Positions 1-8,027 are shown, counted from the stretch's first letter. The stretch: 10,449 nucleotides of DNA from Bacteroidota bacterium (GCA_028877005.1 JAGWPI010000149.1:1-10449); one strand, 5' to 3'. Notes: generated by a model not told the origin, from the sequence alone. Made by a program: numbers and translations.

Positions 1-1941
1 AAAAGATAATTTTCCTTTTTTTATTTCTTCTACTATACCCGGATCTAGCAGTGTGGAAACATCGCCTAAGTTTTCTGTTTCACCTTCGGCTATTTTTCTG
101 AGTATACGGCGCATAATTTTACCACTTCTGGTTTTGGGTAAGCCGCTCACAAACTGAATTTTATCTGGTTTTGCAATGGCACCAATAATTCGGGTAACGG
201 TTTGCAGAATATCTTTTCTCACCAAATCTCCATTGCCATGTGTGTCTTGTCCATGCGAACCCTGATAAATAACAAACGCATAAATGCCTTGTCCCTTCAC
301 ATCGTGAGGATAGCCAACAACCGCACTTTCTACTACTCCTGCATGCATATTTATAGCATTTTCAACTTCTGCTGTACCAATGCGGTGGCCACTAACATTC
401 AATACATCATCTACTCTGCCGGTTATACGATACATGCCTTCTTTGTTTCGCATAGCTCCATCTCCTGTAAAATACATGCCTTCATAAGTGGCAAAATAGT
501 TGGTGCGACACCGTTCATGATCGCCATAAGTTGTTCTTAAAATACTTGGCCATGGGGCTTTAATACATAAATTACCGGTTACTGTATCTGCTTCACCCTG
601 ATCAACTTCTTTACCATTTTCATCTACTAATGTCATTTGTATACCCGGCAATGGTAAGGTTGCCCAGCCTGGTTTTGATGGAGTAATTCCAGCTATATTT
701 GAAATTAAAATGCCACCTGTTTCTGTTTGCCACCATGTATCAACTATGGGGCATTTTCTCTTCCCAATATTTTCATCATACCAATGCCAAGCTTCCTCAT
801 TAATTGGTTCGCCAACAGTACCCAATACCTGTAATGATGCTAAATTTTTACCCACTAAAGGACCCAATCCAAAACCCATTAAACTTCTAATTGCAGTTGG
901 GGCGGTATATAAAATATTTACTTTGTATTTATCCACAATTTCCCAAAAACGGCCAGCATCTGGCCAGGTGGGAATGCCTTCAAACATTAAAGTAGTAGCC
1001 CCTGCTGAAAGTGGTCCATAAACAATATAGCTGTGTCCGGTAACCCAACCAATATCAGCTGTGCAAAAATGTATTTGACCGGGTTGGTATTGAAAAACAT
1101 TAATAAAACTGTAATTGGTGTATACCATATATCCGCCACAAGAGTGTACTACTCCTTTTGGTTTTCCGGTTGAGCCGGACGTATAAAGAATAAATAAGGG
1201 ATCTTCTGCATCCATTTCTTCTGCTATAAAATCTGTTAGCCCCAATGTTTCTATTTTTTTTATTTCATCTTCCCACCATACATCTCTGCCTTTAATCATA
1301 GATACCGGGGTTCTGGTTCGGGTGCAAACAATTACTCTTTTCACTGTTTTATTACCAATTAAAGCATCATCAATCACACTTTTTAAAGGAATATCCTTAG
1401 CGCCTCTAAATGCACCATCGCAAGTAATAATGCAGGTGGCTTTGGCGTCTTCTAATCTATCTGCAATACTTTGTGCAGAAAAGCCACCAAAAATTACAGA
1501 ATGAATGGCGCCAATTCTGGCACAGGCCAATACTGCAATGGCTAATTCAGGAATCATGCCCATATAAATACATACCCTATCTCCTTTATTTATTCCATTG
1601 TTTTTTAATACATGTGCAAACAAACAAACTTTTTCATGTAATTTTTTATAGGTAAGTATTCGGTGATGTTCATCGGGGTCGTTGGGTTCCCAAATTATAG
1701 CCGGCATATTACCCATTGTTGCTAAATGTCGGTCTAAGCAATTTTCGGTAATATTAAGTTTGCCTCCTTTAAACCATTCAACTTTGGGTTCAGAAAAATT
1801 CCATTCTAAAGTTTTGTCCCATTTTTTTCGCCAAACAAAATTTTCAGCAATGGCACTCCAAAAGGCTTCCGGATGCTCAATACTTTTTTTGTAATCGGAA
1901 TGATACTGTGCTAAACTTTTAATTTGATAAGGATACGACAT
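1..1941 (-). CDS. acs: Acetyl-CoA synthetase (AMP-forming), C-terminus cut by window edge
   Basis: Activates acetate to acetyl-CoA through an acetyl-AMP intermediate in the cytoplasm, feeding the TCA cycle and biosynthesis. The frame is open from the ATG at 1941 to base 1 (647 codons) with no stop, so only a few residues are missing; family members are about 630-660 aa. Visible ANL-superfamily motifs are the P-loop-like YTSGSTGKPKG (residues 253-263), WWQTETGG (403-410), the hinge region GRVDDVLNVSGHR (508-520) and PKTRSGKIMRR near the end, whose lysine (residue 608, codon 118-120) matches the catalytic lysine that is reversibly acetylated in characterised Acs enzymes. The N-terminus MSYPYQIKSL fits the usual Acs start, and no better upstream start is seen. 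The gene is divergent from the thioredoxin gene, with a 227-base intergenic region holding its likely promoter. Identification is firm; control by lysine acetylation is inferred from the conserved site. Confidence 0.97.
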   Translation of the reverse strand, partial: MSYPYQIKSLAQYHSDYKKSIEHPEAFWSAIAENFVWRKKWDKTLEWNFSEPKVEWFKGGKLNITENCLDRHLATMGNMPAIIWEPNDPDEHHRILTYKKLHEKVCLFAHVLKNNGINKGDRVCIYMGMIPELAIAVLACARIGAIHSVIFGGFSAQSIADRLEDAKATCIITCDGAFRGAKDIPLKSVIDDALIGNKTVKRVIVCTRTRTPVSMIKGRDVWWEDEIKKIETLGLTDFIAEEMDAEDPLFILYTSGSTGKPKGVVHSCGGYMVYTNYSFINVFQYQPGQIHFCTADIGWVTGHSYIVYGPLSAGATTLMFEGIPTWPDAGRFWEIVDKYKVNILYTAPTAIRSLMGFGLGPLVGKNLASLQVLGTVGEPINEEAWHWYDENIGKRKCPIVDTWWQTETGGILISNIAGITPSKPGWATLPLPGIQMTLVDENGKEVDQGEADTVTGNLCIKAPWPSILRTTYGDHERCRTNYFATYEGMYFTGDGAMRNKEGMYRITGRVDDVLNVSGHRIGTAEVENAINMHAGVVESAVVGYPHDVKGQGIYAFVIYQGSHGQDTHGNGDLVRKDILQTVTRIIGAIAKPDKIQFVSGLPKTRSGKIMRRILRKIAEGETENLGDVSTLLDPGIVEEIKKGKLSF

Positions 1942-2022
1942 GGCAATCAACGTTTTGGCAATAAAATTAAGATTATTGCTTGGCTTGTGGTAATGTGTAA
2001 AACATTTTTTATAGTATTAAGC

Positions 2023-2070
2023 AAACGTTTACGCAAATGCATTGCGTTTTTTACAAGCATATACTTGCTT
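2023..2070. promoter_or_regulatory. Cluster of three short palindromes in the inferred acs leader
   Basis: Three symmetric elements lie side by side: AAACGTTT (2023-2030, perfect palindrome), ACGCAA-5 nt-TTGCGT (2031-2047, perfect 6-bp arms), and CAAG-6 nt-CTTG (2054-2067, with AAGCA/TGCTT as an alternative pairing at 2055-2070). They fall between the inferred acs -7 element and the acs start, so they could be operators for a dimeric regulator or hairpins in the acs 5' leader. The 2031-2047 hairpin is followed on the plus strand by six Ts, but no plus-strand transcript is known to enter here. The function is unassigned. Confidence 0.35.
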
Positions 2071-2101
2071 TTAAGTTTAATTTAATGTTTTGTTGAAGCA
2101 T

Positions 2102-2109
2102 CAAAAGTA
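2102..2109 (-). promoter_or_regulatory. Candidate -7 element of the acs promoter
   Basis: Read on the minus strand this is TACTTTTG, an exact match to the Bacteroidota sigma-A -7 consensus TAnnTTTG. It lies about 160 bases upstream of the acs start and would give a leader of roughly 150 nt. No clear TTG-type -33 element is seen 17-20 bases further upstream, so the assignment rests on the -7 element and position alone. Confidence 0.45.
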
Positions 2110-2168
2110 AATGTCATTATATCTATCTTGTTTGTATCACTATTTACCCCCCTTAAAACAGGCATTAT

Positions 2169-2612
2169 ATGATTCGGCACTCTCTAATTTCGGGTATTTT
2201 CTTACTTACCCTTTCTATACATTGGCAAAATAATTTTAATGCAGCTAAATTAATAGCACAGCAACAACACAAATTTATTTTGCTTAATTTTTCGGGGTCT
2301 GATTGGTGCGGCCCCTGCATACGTTTGCATAAAGAAATTTTAGAAACACCAGCTTTTGAACATTTTTCAGATTCTACTTTGGTTTTGGTAAATGCCGATT
2401 TTCCTCGGATGAAGAAGAACCAATTATCATCTATTCAACAAAAGCAAAATGATGCTGTTGCCGATTTATATAATTCAAAAGGAATTTTTCCATTAACACT
2501 GTTAATCAATGCCAATGGAAAAGTTATAAAAGAATGGGATGGTTTTCCCAATATATCAACTAATGCATTTATTGAGCAAATACAAAATGCCATTGCCATG
2601 GCTAATCCATAA
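2169..2612 (+). CDS. Exported thioredoxin-fold protein with WCGPC active site
   Basis: A 147-aa thioredoxin-like protein, probably an envelope dithiol/disulfide oxidoreductase. A hydrophobic N-terminus (residues 5-17, SLISGIFLLTLSI) looks like a signal peptide or anchor and leads almost directly into the domain. The active-site segment FSGSDWCGPC puts the redox cysteines at C47 and C50, and the expected cis-proline is P108 in GIFPLT. The sequence VNADFPR (74-80) before a lysine-rich segment fits the thioredoxin_7-like family of small exported thioredoxins. It is the first gene of a tight cassette: its stop is followed after three bases by the ApbE start, in the same frame. Reducing the cysteines of the DUF4266 lipoprotein encoded two genes on would be a sensible job, but that is inference. 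No convincing promoter was found upstream on this strand. Confidence 0.88.
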   Translation: MIRHSLISGIFLLTLSIHWQNNFNAAKLIAQQQHKFILLNFSGSDWCGPCIRLHKEILETPAFEHFSDSTLVLVNADFPRMKKNQLSSIQQKQNDAVADLYNSKGIFPLTLLINANGKVIKEWDGFPNISTNAFIEQIQNAIAMANP

Positions 2613-2615
2613 CTT

Positions 2616-3566
2616 ATGCCATTAGATGTTGTTAAACAAAGGATGAAATTAATGGGCAACCAATTTGAAATTAGTGTGGTTGCAAAGCAAACTGCATGGG
2701 CAAACCAATGTATTAATCAAGCAGTTGCAGAAATTAAAAGAGTAGAAAAATTACTAACTACGTTTTTGGATGATAGTGAAACAAATTTAATTAATAAGGC
2801 CGCAGGTTTATATCCGGTACAGGTAAGCGAAGAAACCTATCGCTTAATTGAACGTTCTATTCGCATTTCAAAACTTACGCAAGGCGCATTTGATGTTACT
2901 TATGGGTCTATAGATAAAGATTTGTGGAATTTTAATTTAAAAATGCAAAAATTACCCGATACCGCCACCGCAAAAAAGATGGTAAGATTGATTAATTATA
3001 AAAATATTATATTAAATGAAAACAATTTTTCTGTTTTTTTAAAGCATGAAGGTATGCGTATTGGTTTTGGAGGTATTGGTAAAGGTTATGCAGCTGATAG
3101 AGCAAAACAGGTTTTATTGCAATGTGGTGTAGAAAGTGGAATAGTGAATGCTTCCGGAGATTTAACAGCATGGGGTTTACAACCCAACGGACAACAATGG
3201 ACAATAGGTATTGCGCATCCCGATGCGGCCAATGCTGTTTTTTCTTATTTCAATATTAGTAATATGGCTGTTGCAACATCCGGAAATTATGAAAAATTTA
3301 TTTGGATTGATGGAAAGAAATATTCCCATACCATTAATCCTAAAACCGGATTACCGGTAACGGGCATTAAAAGTGTTACCATTATTACAACACATGCCGA
3401 GATTGCTGATGCAATGGCCACCCCGGTTACTATTATGGGTATTGAAGCCGGCTTACATATGATTAATCAAATGAATAATATTGAAGCTATCATTGTGGAT
3501 GATAATAACCGTGTTTTTACTTCTGATCATATTCATATTCAACAACCTAAATTACTAAAAAAATAA
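2616..3566 (+). CDS. apbE: ApbE-family FAD:protein FMN transferase
   Basis: A 316-aa ApbE-family enzyme, expected to transfer FMN from FAD to a Ser/Thr of a target protein with Mg2+. Family landmarks appear in order: KLMGNQFEISV (11-21), TTFLDDSETNLIN (48-60), GAFDVTYG (90-97), GGIGKGYAAD (152-161), NASGDL (178-183), SGNYEKF (222-228), HTINPKTGLP (238-247) and ADAMATPVTIMG (264-275), where D265 and T269 fit the metal-binding Asp and Thr. The domain is complete, but there is no signal peptide or lipobox, whereas many ApbE proteins are exported or lipid-anchored. The start is three bases after the thioredoxin stop; a second ATG at 2643 (MKLMGNQF) is possible. The reading frame is the same as that of the thioredoxin, so only one TAA prevents a fused product. 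The target is not obvious; the neighbouring DUF4266 protein is the nearest candidate. Confidence 0.93.
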   Translation: MPLDVVKQRMKLMGNQFEISVVAKQTAWANQCINQAVAEIKRVEKLLTTFLDDSETNLINKAAGLYPVQVSEETYRLIERSIRISKLTQGAFDVTYGSIDKDLWNFNLKMQKLPDTATAKKMVRLINYKNIILNENNFSVFLKHEGMRIGFGGIGKGYAADRAKQVLLQCGVESGIVNASGDLTAWGLQPNGQQWTIGIAHPDAANAVFSYFNISNMAVATSGNYEKFIWIDGKKYSHTINPKTGLPVTGIKSVTIITTHAEIADAMATPVTIMGIEAGLHMINQMNNIEAIIVDDNNRVFTSDHIHIQQPKLLKK

Positions 3567-3570
3567 TTGT

Positions 3571-3795
3571 ATGATTAAAAGATTCTTGCCTTTTGTAATG
3601 ATTATTGCAGTGTGTTGCTCTGGTTTTTTTTCTTGTTCTCCTGTTAAAGCATATCAAAAAAATCGTTTAAACGATGCGGAAATGAGCCTCTCAAGTAGAA
3701 GAGTACAAAAAAATGAATTGAATTTTCAAACTTATCGTGAAGGGTCAGCCGGTGCCAACGGTGGAAAAACCGGTGGTGGCTGTGGTTGTAACTAA
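3571..3795 (+). CDS. Small DUF4266-type lipoprotein with Gly/Cys tail ending CGCN
   Basis: A 74-aa protein. Residues 5-21 are a hydrophobic signal sequence and FFSC-SPVK gives a plausible lipobox with the lipidated cysteine at C22, so the mature protein is about 53 residues at the outer face of a membrane. The middle is polar and charged. The tail (residues 57-74) is glycine-rich, EGSAGANGGKTGG followed by GCGCN at the very C-terminus. Lipoprotein signal, short length and GGGCGCN ending match the DUF4266 family as I remember it. The function is unknown; the CxC pair suggests metal binding, a redox-active disulfide or covalent modification. The gene starts four bases after the ApbE stop and precedes a DUF3570 gene. 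EGSAGAN loosely resembles the ApbE target motif DGxSGAT but lacks the acceptor Thr. Confidence 0.82.
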   Translation: MIKRFLPFVMIIAVCCSGFFSCSPVKAYQKNRLNDAEMSLSSRRVQKNELNFQTYREGSAGANGGKTGGGCGCN

Positions 3796-3813
3796 AGTAC
3801 TGTATACTTTTTT
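3794..3813 (+). terminator. Weak AU-rich hairpin with T-tract at the DUF4266 stop codon
   Basis: AAAGTA (3794-3799) and TACTTT (3805-3810) form a 6-bp stem around a 5-base loop, and the T run continues to 3813. The stem begins inside the DUF4266 stop codon. With one G-C pair it is too weak to be a sure terminator. It could act as a partial attenuator or RNA-stabilising hairpin between the three upstream genes and the DUF3570 gene. Confidence 0.3.
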
Positions 3814-3887
3814 AATACCTGCCTATATATGTTTTTGTTACAATAAAATATTTGTGTTTCTGCTCTCTAGCTCTAAAAAATGTTTTC

Positions 3888-5150
3888 ATGAAAAAGATTT
3901 GTTTAACAGTAGTTGGGATTTTTATATTATTACTTCATGCATTTACCCAAACATCAATTAATATAGATAGTAGTTATGAACCCAAACCTTTAAAGTTGGA
4001 TGAAGTTAATCTGGTATCAAGTTATTATAATCAAAATGGCGATCATTCTGCCATATTAGGAGGTATTGGTAATGAACATGTGGTTGATTTGGCAAATGGA
4101 TTAGAACTTAATTTTGTAGGTTGGGATGCTAGAAAAAACAAACACACTATTACAGCCGGTTTAGGGTTTGATCATCATACCTCTGCTTCTGCTGCTTATG
4201 TTTCAAAAACCGGCGCTTCAAAAACAGGTGGTACCCGTGTTTATCCATCTTTTAATTGGTTGGTAGAAAATGAAAAAAAAGGTACCTCATTTGGCTTAGG
4301 TGCTTACTATTCTGCTGAGTATAATTATCATTCACTTGGGTTAGATGCTAGTTACTCTAAAAAAACCAATAATAATGGCCAGTTTGATGGAAAAATTTCT
4401 GCCTATTTAGATCAGGTTAAATTAATTTATCCATCTGAACTAATTCCGGTTAGTAGTGCTCCTTCAACGGGCTCCGGGCCAACATATATTACCACTGCTA
4501 GTGGAAATTCGGTATTAAGCGGGGGTGGCTATTCAGATGATAAGCCAAAAATACCTTCAGCTCCTCGTAACACATATGATGCTTCACTTGCTTTTTCTCA
4601 AATCATTAATAAGCGTTTACAAACCAGTTTCATGATTGATTTGGTTTCACAAAGTGGCTATTTAGGATTACCCTTTCATAGGGTGTATTTTACCGATGGG
4701 TCTGTTCATGTAGAAAACTTGCCCGCTACTCGGTATAAAATACCTATTGGTATGCGGTTAAATTATTTTGTGGGTGATAATGTTATTATTAGGGCTTATT
4801 ATCGGTATTATTTTGACCAATGGGGTATTCAATCAAATACGATTGATTTGGAAGTGCCGGTAAAAATTACACCATTTTTTTCCTTATCGCCCTTTTACCG
4901 CTATTATGTACAAACGGCTGCCCGTTATTTTGCACCCTATGGCATGCATACCGCATCCGATCAATACTATACTAGTAATTATGCTTTATCTGCTTTAACA
5001 AGTCATTTTTTTGGTATGGGTTTACGCCTTGCTCCTCCAGATGGAATTTTAAAATCTCATTTATCAAATATTGAAGTTAGATACGGACATTATACTCAAA
5101 CCACCGATTTATTAGCCAATGTAATTTCTTTTGCCTTTCAATTTAAATAA
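3888..5150 (+). CDS. DUF3570 outer-membrane beta-barrel-type protein
   Basis: A protein of 420 aa from the chosen start. The ATG at 3888 is preferred over the in-frame ATG at 3852 because it begins a typical signal peptide, MKKICLTVVGIFILLLHAFT, cleaved near the following Gln. The mature N-terminus (LKLDEVNLVSSYYNQNGDHS, then GGIGNEHVVDLANG) carries the features I associate with DUF3570. The rest alternates polar and aromatic residues in short strands (ELNFVGWDAR, TSFGLGAYYSAEYNY, VIIRAYYRYYFDQWG, FFSLSPFYRYYVQ) and ends in VISFAFQFK, as expected of an outer-membrane beta-barrel. Family function is not established. It follows the DUF4266 gene after 92 bases and is probably co-transcribed, though a weak hairpin lies in the gap. 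A role as an outer-membrane partner or channel for the small lipoprotein is inference. Confidence 0.85.
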   Translation: MKKICLTVVGIFILLLHAFTQTSINIDSSYEPKPLKLDEVNLVSSYYNQNGDHSAILGGIGNEHVVDLANGLELNFVGWDARKNKHTITAGLGFDHHTSASAAYVSKTGASKTGGTRVYPSFNWLVENEKKGTSFGLGAYYSAEYNYHSLGLDASYSKKTNNNGQFDGKISAYLDQVKLIYPSELIPVSSAPSTGSGPTYITTASGNSVLSGGGYSDDKPKIPSAPRNTYDASLAFSQIINKRLQTSFMIDLVSQSGYLGLPFHRVYFTDGSVHVENLPATRYKIPIGMRLNYFVGDNVIIRAYYRYYFDQWGIQSNTIDLEVPVKITPFFSLSPFYRYYVQTAARYFAPYGMHTASDQYYTSNYALSALTSHFFGMGLRLAPPDGILKSHLSNIEVRYGHYTQTTDLLANVISFAFQFK

Positions 5151-5231
5151 GTGTATAAATGCTTGTTATTTTATGTTTTTGTTGCCCTTTGCTATATTAT
5201 TAAATAGTATTTTCGGGCAAATTACAAATAC

Positions 5232-6143
5232 ATGTCGGTTGAGGTTAAACATTTAGTTAAGCAATATGGCGAACAATTGGCTGTAAATGATATAAGTTTT
5301 ACTTTAAATAAAGGTGAAATAACCGGATTTCTTGGCCCCAATGGTGCCGGCAAAAGCACCACTATGAAAGTAATAACAGGTTATTTACAGCCCGATGGTG
5401 GAACTGTTTTGGTGAATGGGATGGATGTGCAACGGAATGCAGTTGAAGTAAAAAAATTAATAGGCTATCTTCCTGAGTCTAATGCGCTGTATTATGATAT
5501 GTATGTAAGCGAATACCTCTATTTTGTAGCTGGAATAAAAAAAATAAAACAGAAATGGCAATCTATTAATAATGCCATTTTACTAACCGGGCTTATAATA
5601 GAAAAAAATAAAAAAATAGGTCAGCTTTCTAAAGGTTATAAACAACGTGTTGGGCTTGCTGCTGCACTTATTAATCAACCTGATGTACTTATTTTAGATG
5701 AACCTACCAGTGGACTAGATCCCAATCAAATTATTGAAATAAGAAATGTTATTAAACAGCAAGGTGCTGATAAAACTGTTTTATTTTCTTCACACACTTT
5801 ACAAGAGGTAAATGCAGTTTGCGATCGTGCTATTATTATAAATGAAGGAAAAATTGTGGCGAATGATACCTTACAAAATCTACAACAGCAAAAAAATGAT
5901 ATAGCTACCGTTATTGTAAGCTTTCGTGAACAACATTTAAATACAACTCAATTGCAGTTTGAATTTGTTGAAAAAGTTGAATGTATGGCTCCTGGACACT
6001 TTAAATTATATACCCGCGAAGAACAATTAGTAAGGAAGCATTTATTGGCACTTGCATTACAAGAAAATTTAAATATTATTTCATTGCAATCCGAACAACA
6101 AACACTCGAAGAGGTGTTTCGTCGACTAACACTTGGTAGTTAA
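5232..6143 (+). CDS. gldA: GldA-like ABC transporter ATP-binding protein
   Basis: A 303-aa cytoplasmic ATPase subunit of an ABC transporter, resembling GldA, which with GldF and GldG is linked to gliding motility in Bacteroidota. Seen in order: Walker A GPNGAGKST (35-43), a Q-loop region reading GYLPESNALYYD (78-89) with Glu82 where Gln is usual, signature LSKGYKQR (132-139), Walker B VLILDEP with catalytic E157, the D-loop SGLD, and switch His188 in FSSHTLQE. The N-terminus MSVEVKHLVKQYGEQLAVN and the LPESN segment are what I expect of GldA rather than a generic ABC ATPase. A C-terminal region of about 85 residues ends in LEEVFRRL, common in this subgroup. No permease (GldF/GldG type) is adjacent, so partners must lie elsewhere. 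The ATPase call is certain; the GldA name and any motility role are family inference. Confidence 0.85.
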   Translation: MSVEVKHLVKQYGEQLAVNDISFTLNKGEITGFLGPNGAGKSTTMKVITGYLQPDGGTVLVNGMDVQRNAVEVKKLIGYLPESNALYYDMYVSEYLYFVAGIKKIKQKWQSINNAILLTGLIIEKNKKIGQLSKGYKQRVGLAAALINQPDVLILDEPTSGLDPNQIIEIRNVIKQQGADKTVLFSSHTLQEVNAVCDRAIIINEGKIVANDTLQNLQQQKNDIATVIVSFREQHLNTTQLQFEFVEKVECMAPGHFKLYTREEQLVRKHLLALALQENLNIISLQSEQQTLEEVFRRLTLGS

Positions 6144-6170
6144 ATATCTCTAAAAAAATTACTTAGATAA

Positions 6171-7496
<1,326 letters not shown>

Positions 7497-7517
7497 TCCT
7501 TTAGGCATTATTGCGAG

Positions 7518-7550
7518 AGAGAAACATAGTGATATGTTTCTCTTTTTTTT
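7518..7550 (+). terminator. Intrinsic terminator of eno
   Basis: A perfect 11-bp stem, AGAGAAACATA (7518-7528) with TATGTTTCTCT (7533-7543), closes a 4-base loop GTGA and runs into a T-tract ending at 7550. It begins 21 bases after the enolase stop. This is the clearest rho-independent terminator in the window. Confidence 0.9.
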
Positions 7551-7574
7551 GCGTAGTATTCAATAAATAGCTAT

Positions 7575-7604
7575 AAATTTCGTTTATTTAATTAAATGAA
7601 ATTT
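7575..7604 (+). repeat. Second, AU-rich 12-bp hairpin downstream of the eno terminator
   Basis: Bases 7575-7586 pair with 7593-7604 (AAATTTC against GAAATTT, then TTTA against TAAA, with one G-U pair at 7582/7597) around a 6-base loop. The inner 7586-7597 is itself the perfect palindrome ATTTAATTAAAT. There is no following T-tract, so it is not an ordinary terminator. It lies between the eno terminator and the next promoter and could be a protein-binding palindrome or an RNA structure. Confidence 0.4.
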
Positions 7605-7691
7605 GGACGCAGTATACACTTCTCTTTTATGAAATTAATAACGAGTAGCATTAATTGTATATTGATTTTTAAACACTTTTCTTCTCTTTTT

Positions 7692-7699
7692 TAATTTTG
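7692..7699 (+). promoter_or_regulatory. Candidate -7 element for the FtsB/DivIC-like gene
   Basis: TAATTTTG is an exact TAnnTTTG match 28 bases before the ATG at 7728, downstream of the eno terminator and so well placed to restart transcription. No TTG lies at the ideal -33 spacing; the nearest is at 7662-7664, too far upstream. Confidence 0.45.
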
Positions 7700-7727
7700 A
7701 TGAAACACTTTAAATGCTCACATTGTA

Positions 7728-8027
7728 ATGAAAAGAATTCCAACTATACTGTACAATAAATATGTGTTAACCACCGCATTTTTTGCTATTTGGATGCTGT
7801 TTATTGATCAGCGCGATGTTTTTTATGTTTGGCAACAAAAACACCAACTACAAACCTTACAGCTAAAAAAACAGTATTATGAAGCACAAATTAAACAAGT
7901 GCAATCCGATTTAGATAATTTACAACACAACCCGGCAGCCATAGAAAAATTTGCTCGTGAAAAATACTTGATGAAAAAACCCAATGAAGATGTATTTATT
8001 ATGGAAGATGATGTTTTCCACAATTAA
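7728..8027 (+). CDS. ftsB: Septum formation initiator family protein (FtsB/DivIC-like)
   Basis: A 99-aa bitopic membrane protein of the FtsB/DivIC family, which in other bacteria joins FtsL and FtsQ/DivIB at the division site to activate septal peptidoglycan synthesis. A short basic N-terminus is followed by one membrane segment (about 12-26, YVLTTAFFAIWMLFI), then an extracytoplasmic coiled coil (about 36-66, rich in Gln, Leu and Lys). It ends in the family motif IEKFAREKYLMKKPNEDVFI (72-91). The size matches the family. It follows eno, as ftsB does in many bacteria, but has its own -7 element and lies beyond the eno terminator. FtsB and DivIC cannot be told apart from this sequence alone, so the symbol is by synteny and length. 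Confidence 0.85.
   Translation: MKRIPTILYNKYVLTTAFFAIWMLFIDQRDVFYVWQQKHQLQTLQLKKQYYEAQIKQVQSDLDNLQHNPAAIEKFAREKYLMKKPNEDVFIMEDDVFHN

Noticed and set aside
202..1894. Five plus-strand ORFs of 60-112 codons opposite acs
   Set aside because: They are antisense to a complete, motif-rich acs frame, have no recognisable domain and no start signals; they are shadows of the acs codon pattern.
2110..2168. Search for a plus-strand promoter for the thioredoxin cassette
   Set aside because: TATCTTGT at 2124-2131 has two mismatches to TAnnTTTG and no properly spaced -33 element; no promoter could be supported.
2435..3204. Minus-strand ORFs of 74 and 65 codons opposite thioredoxin and apbE
   Set aside because: They are antisense to genes with clear catalytic motifs and carry no domain of their own.
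3852..3887. Upstream ATG extending the DUF3570 protein by 12 residues
   Set aside because: The extension (MCFCSLALKNVF) precedes a standard signal peptide that begins at the ATG at 3888, so the shorter form is more likely.
3737..3961. 74-codon plus-strand ORF across the DUF4266/DUF3570 junction
   Set aside because: It overlaps the ends of two better genes in another frame and shows no domain.
5159..5203. 14-codon hydrophobic ORF (MLVILCFCCPLLYY) before the gldA-like gene
   Set aside because: Too short, and its composition follows the T-rich spacer; there is no supporting signal.
5188..5215. Possible gldA promoter, TTTG with a 16-base spacer and TATTTTCG
   Set aside because: The -7 element has a mismatch in the TTTG part and the spacing is short; not strong enough to list as a feature.
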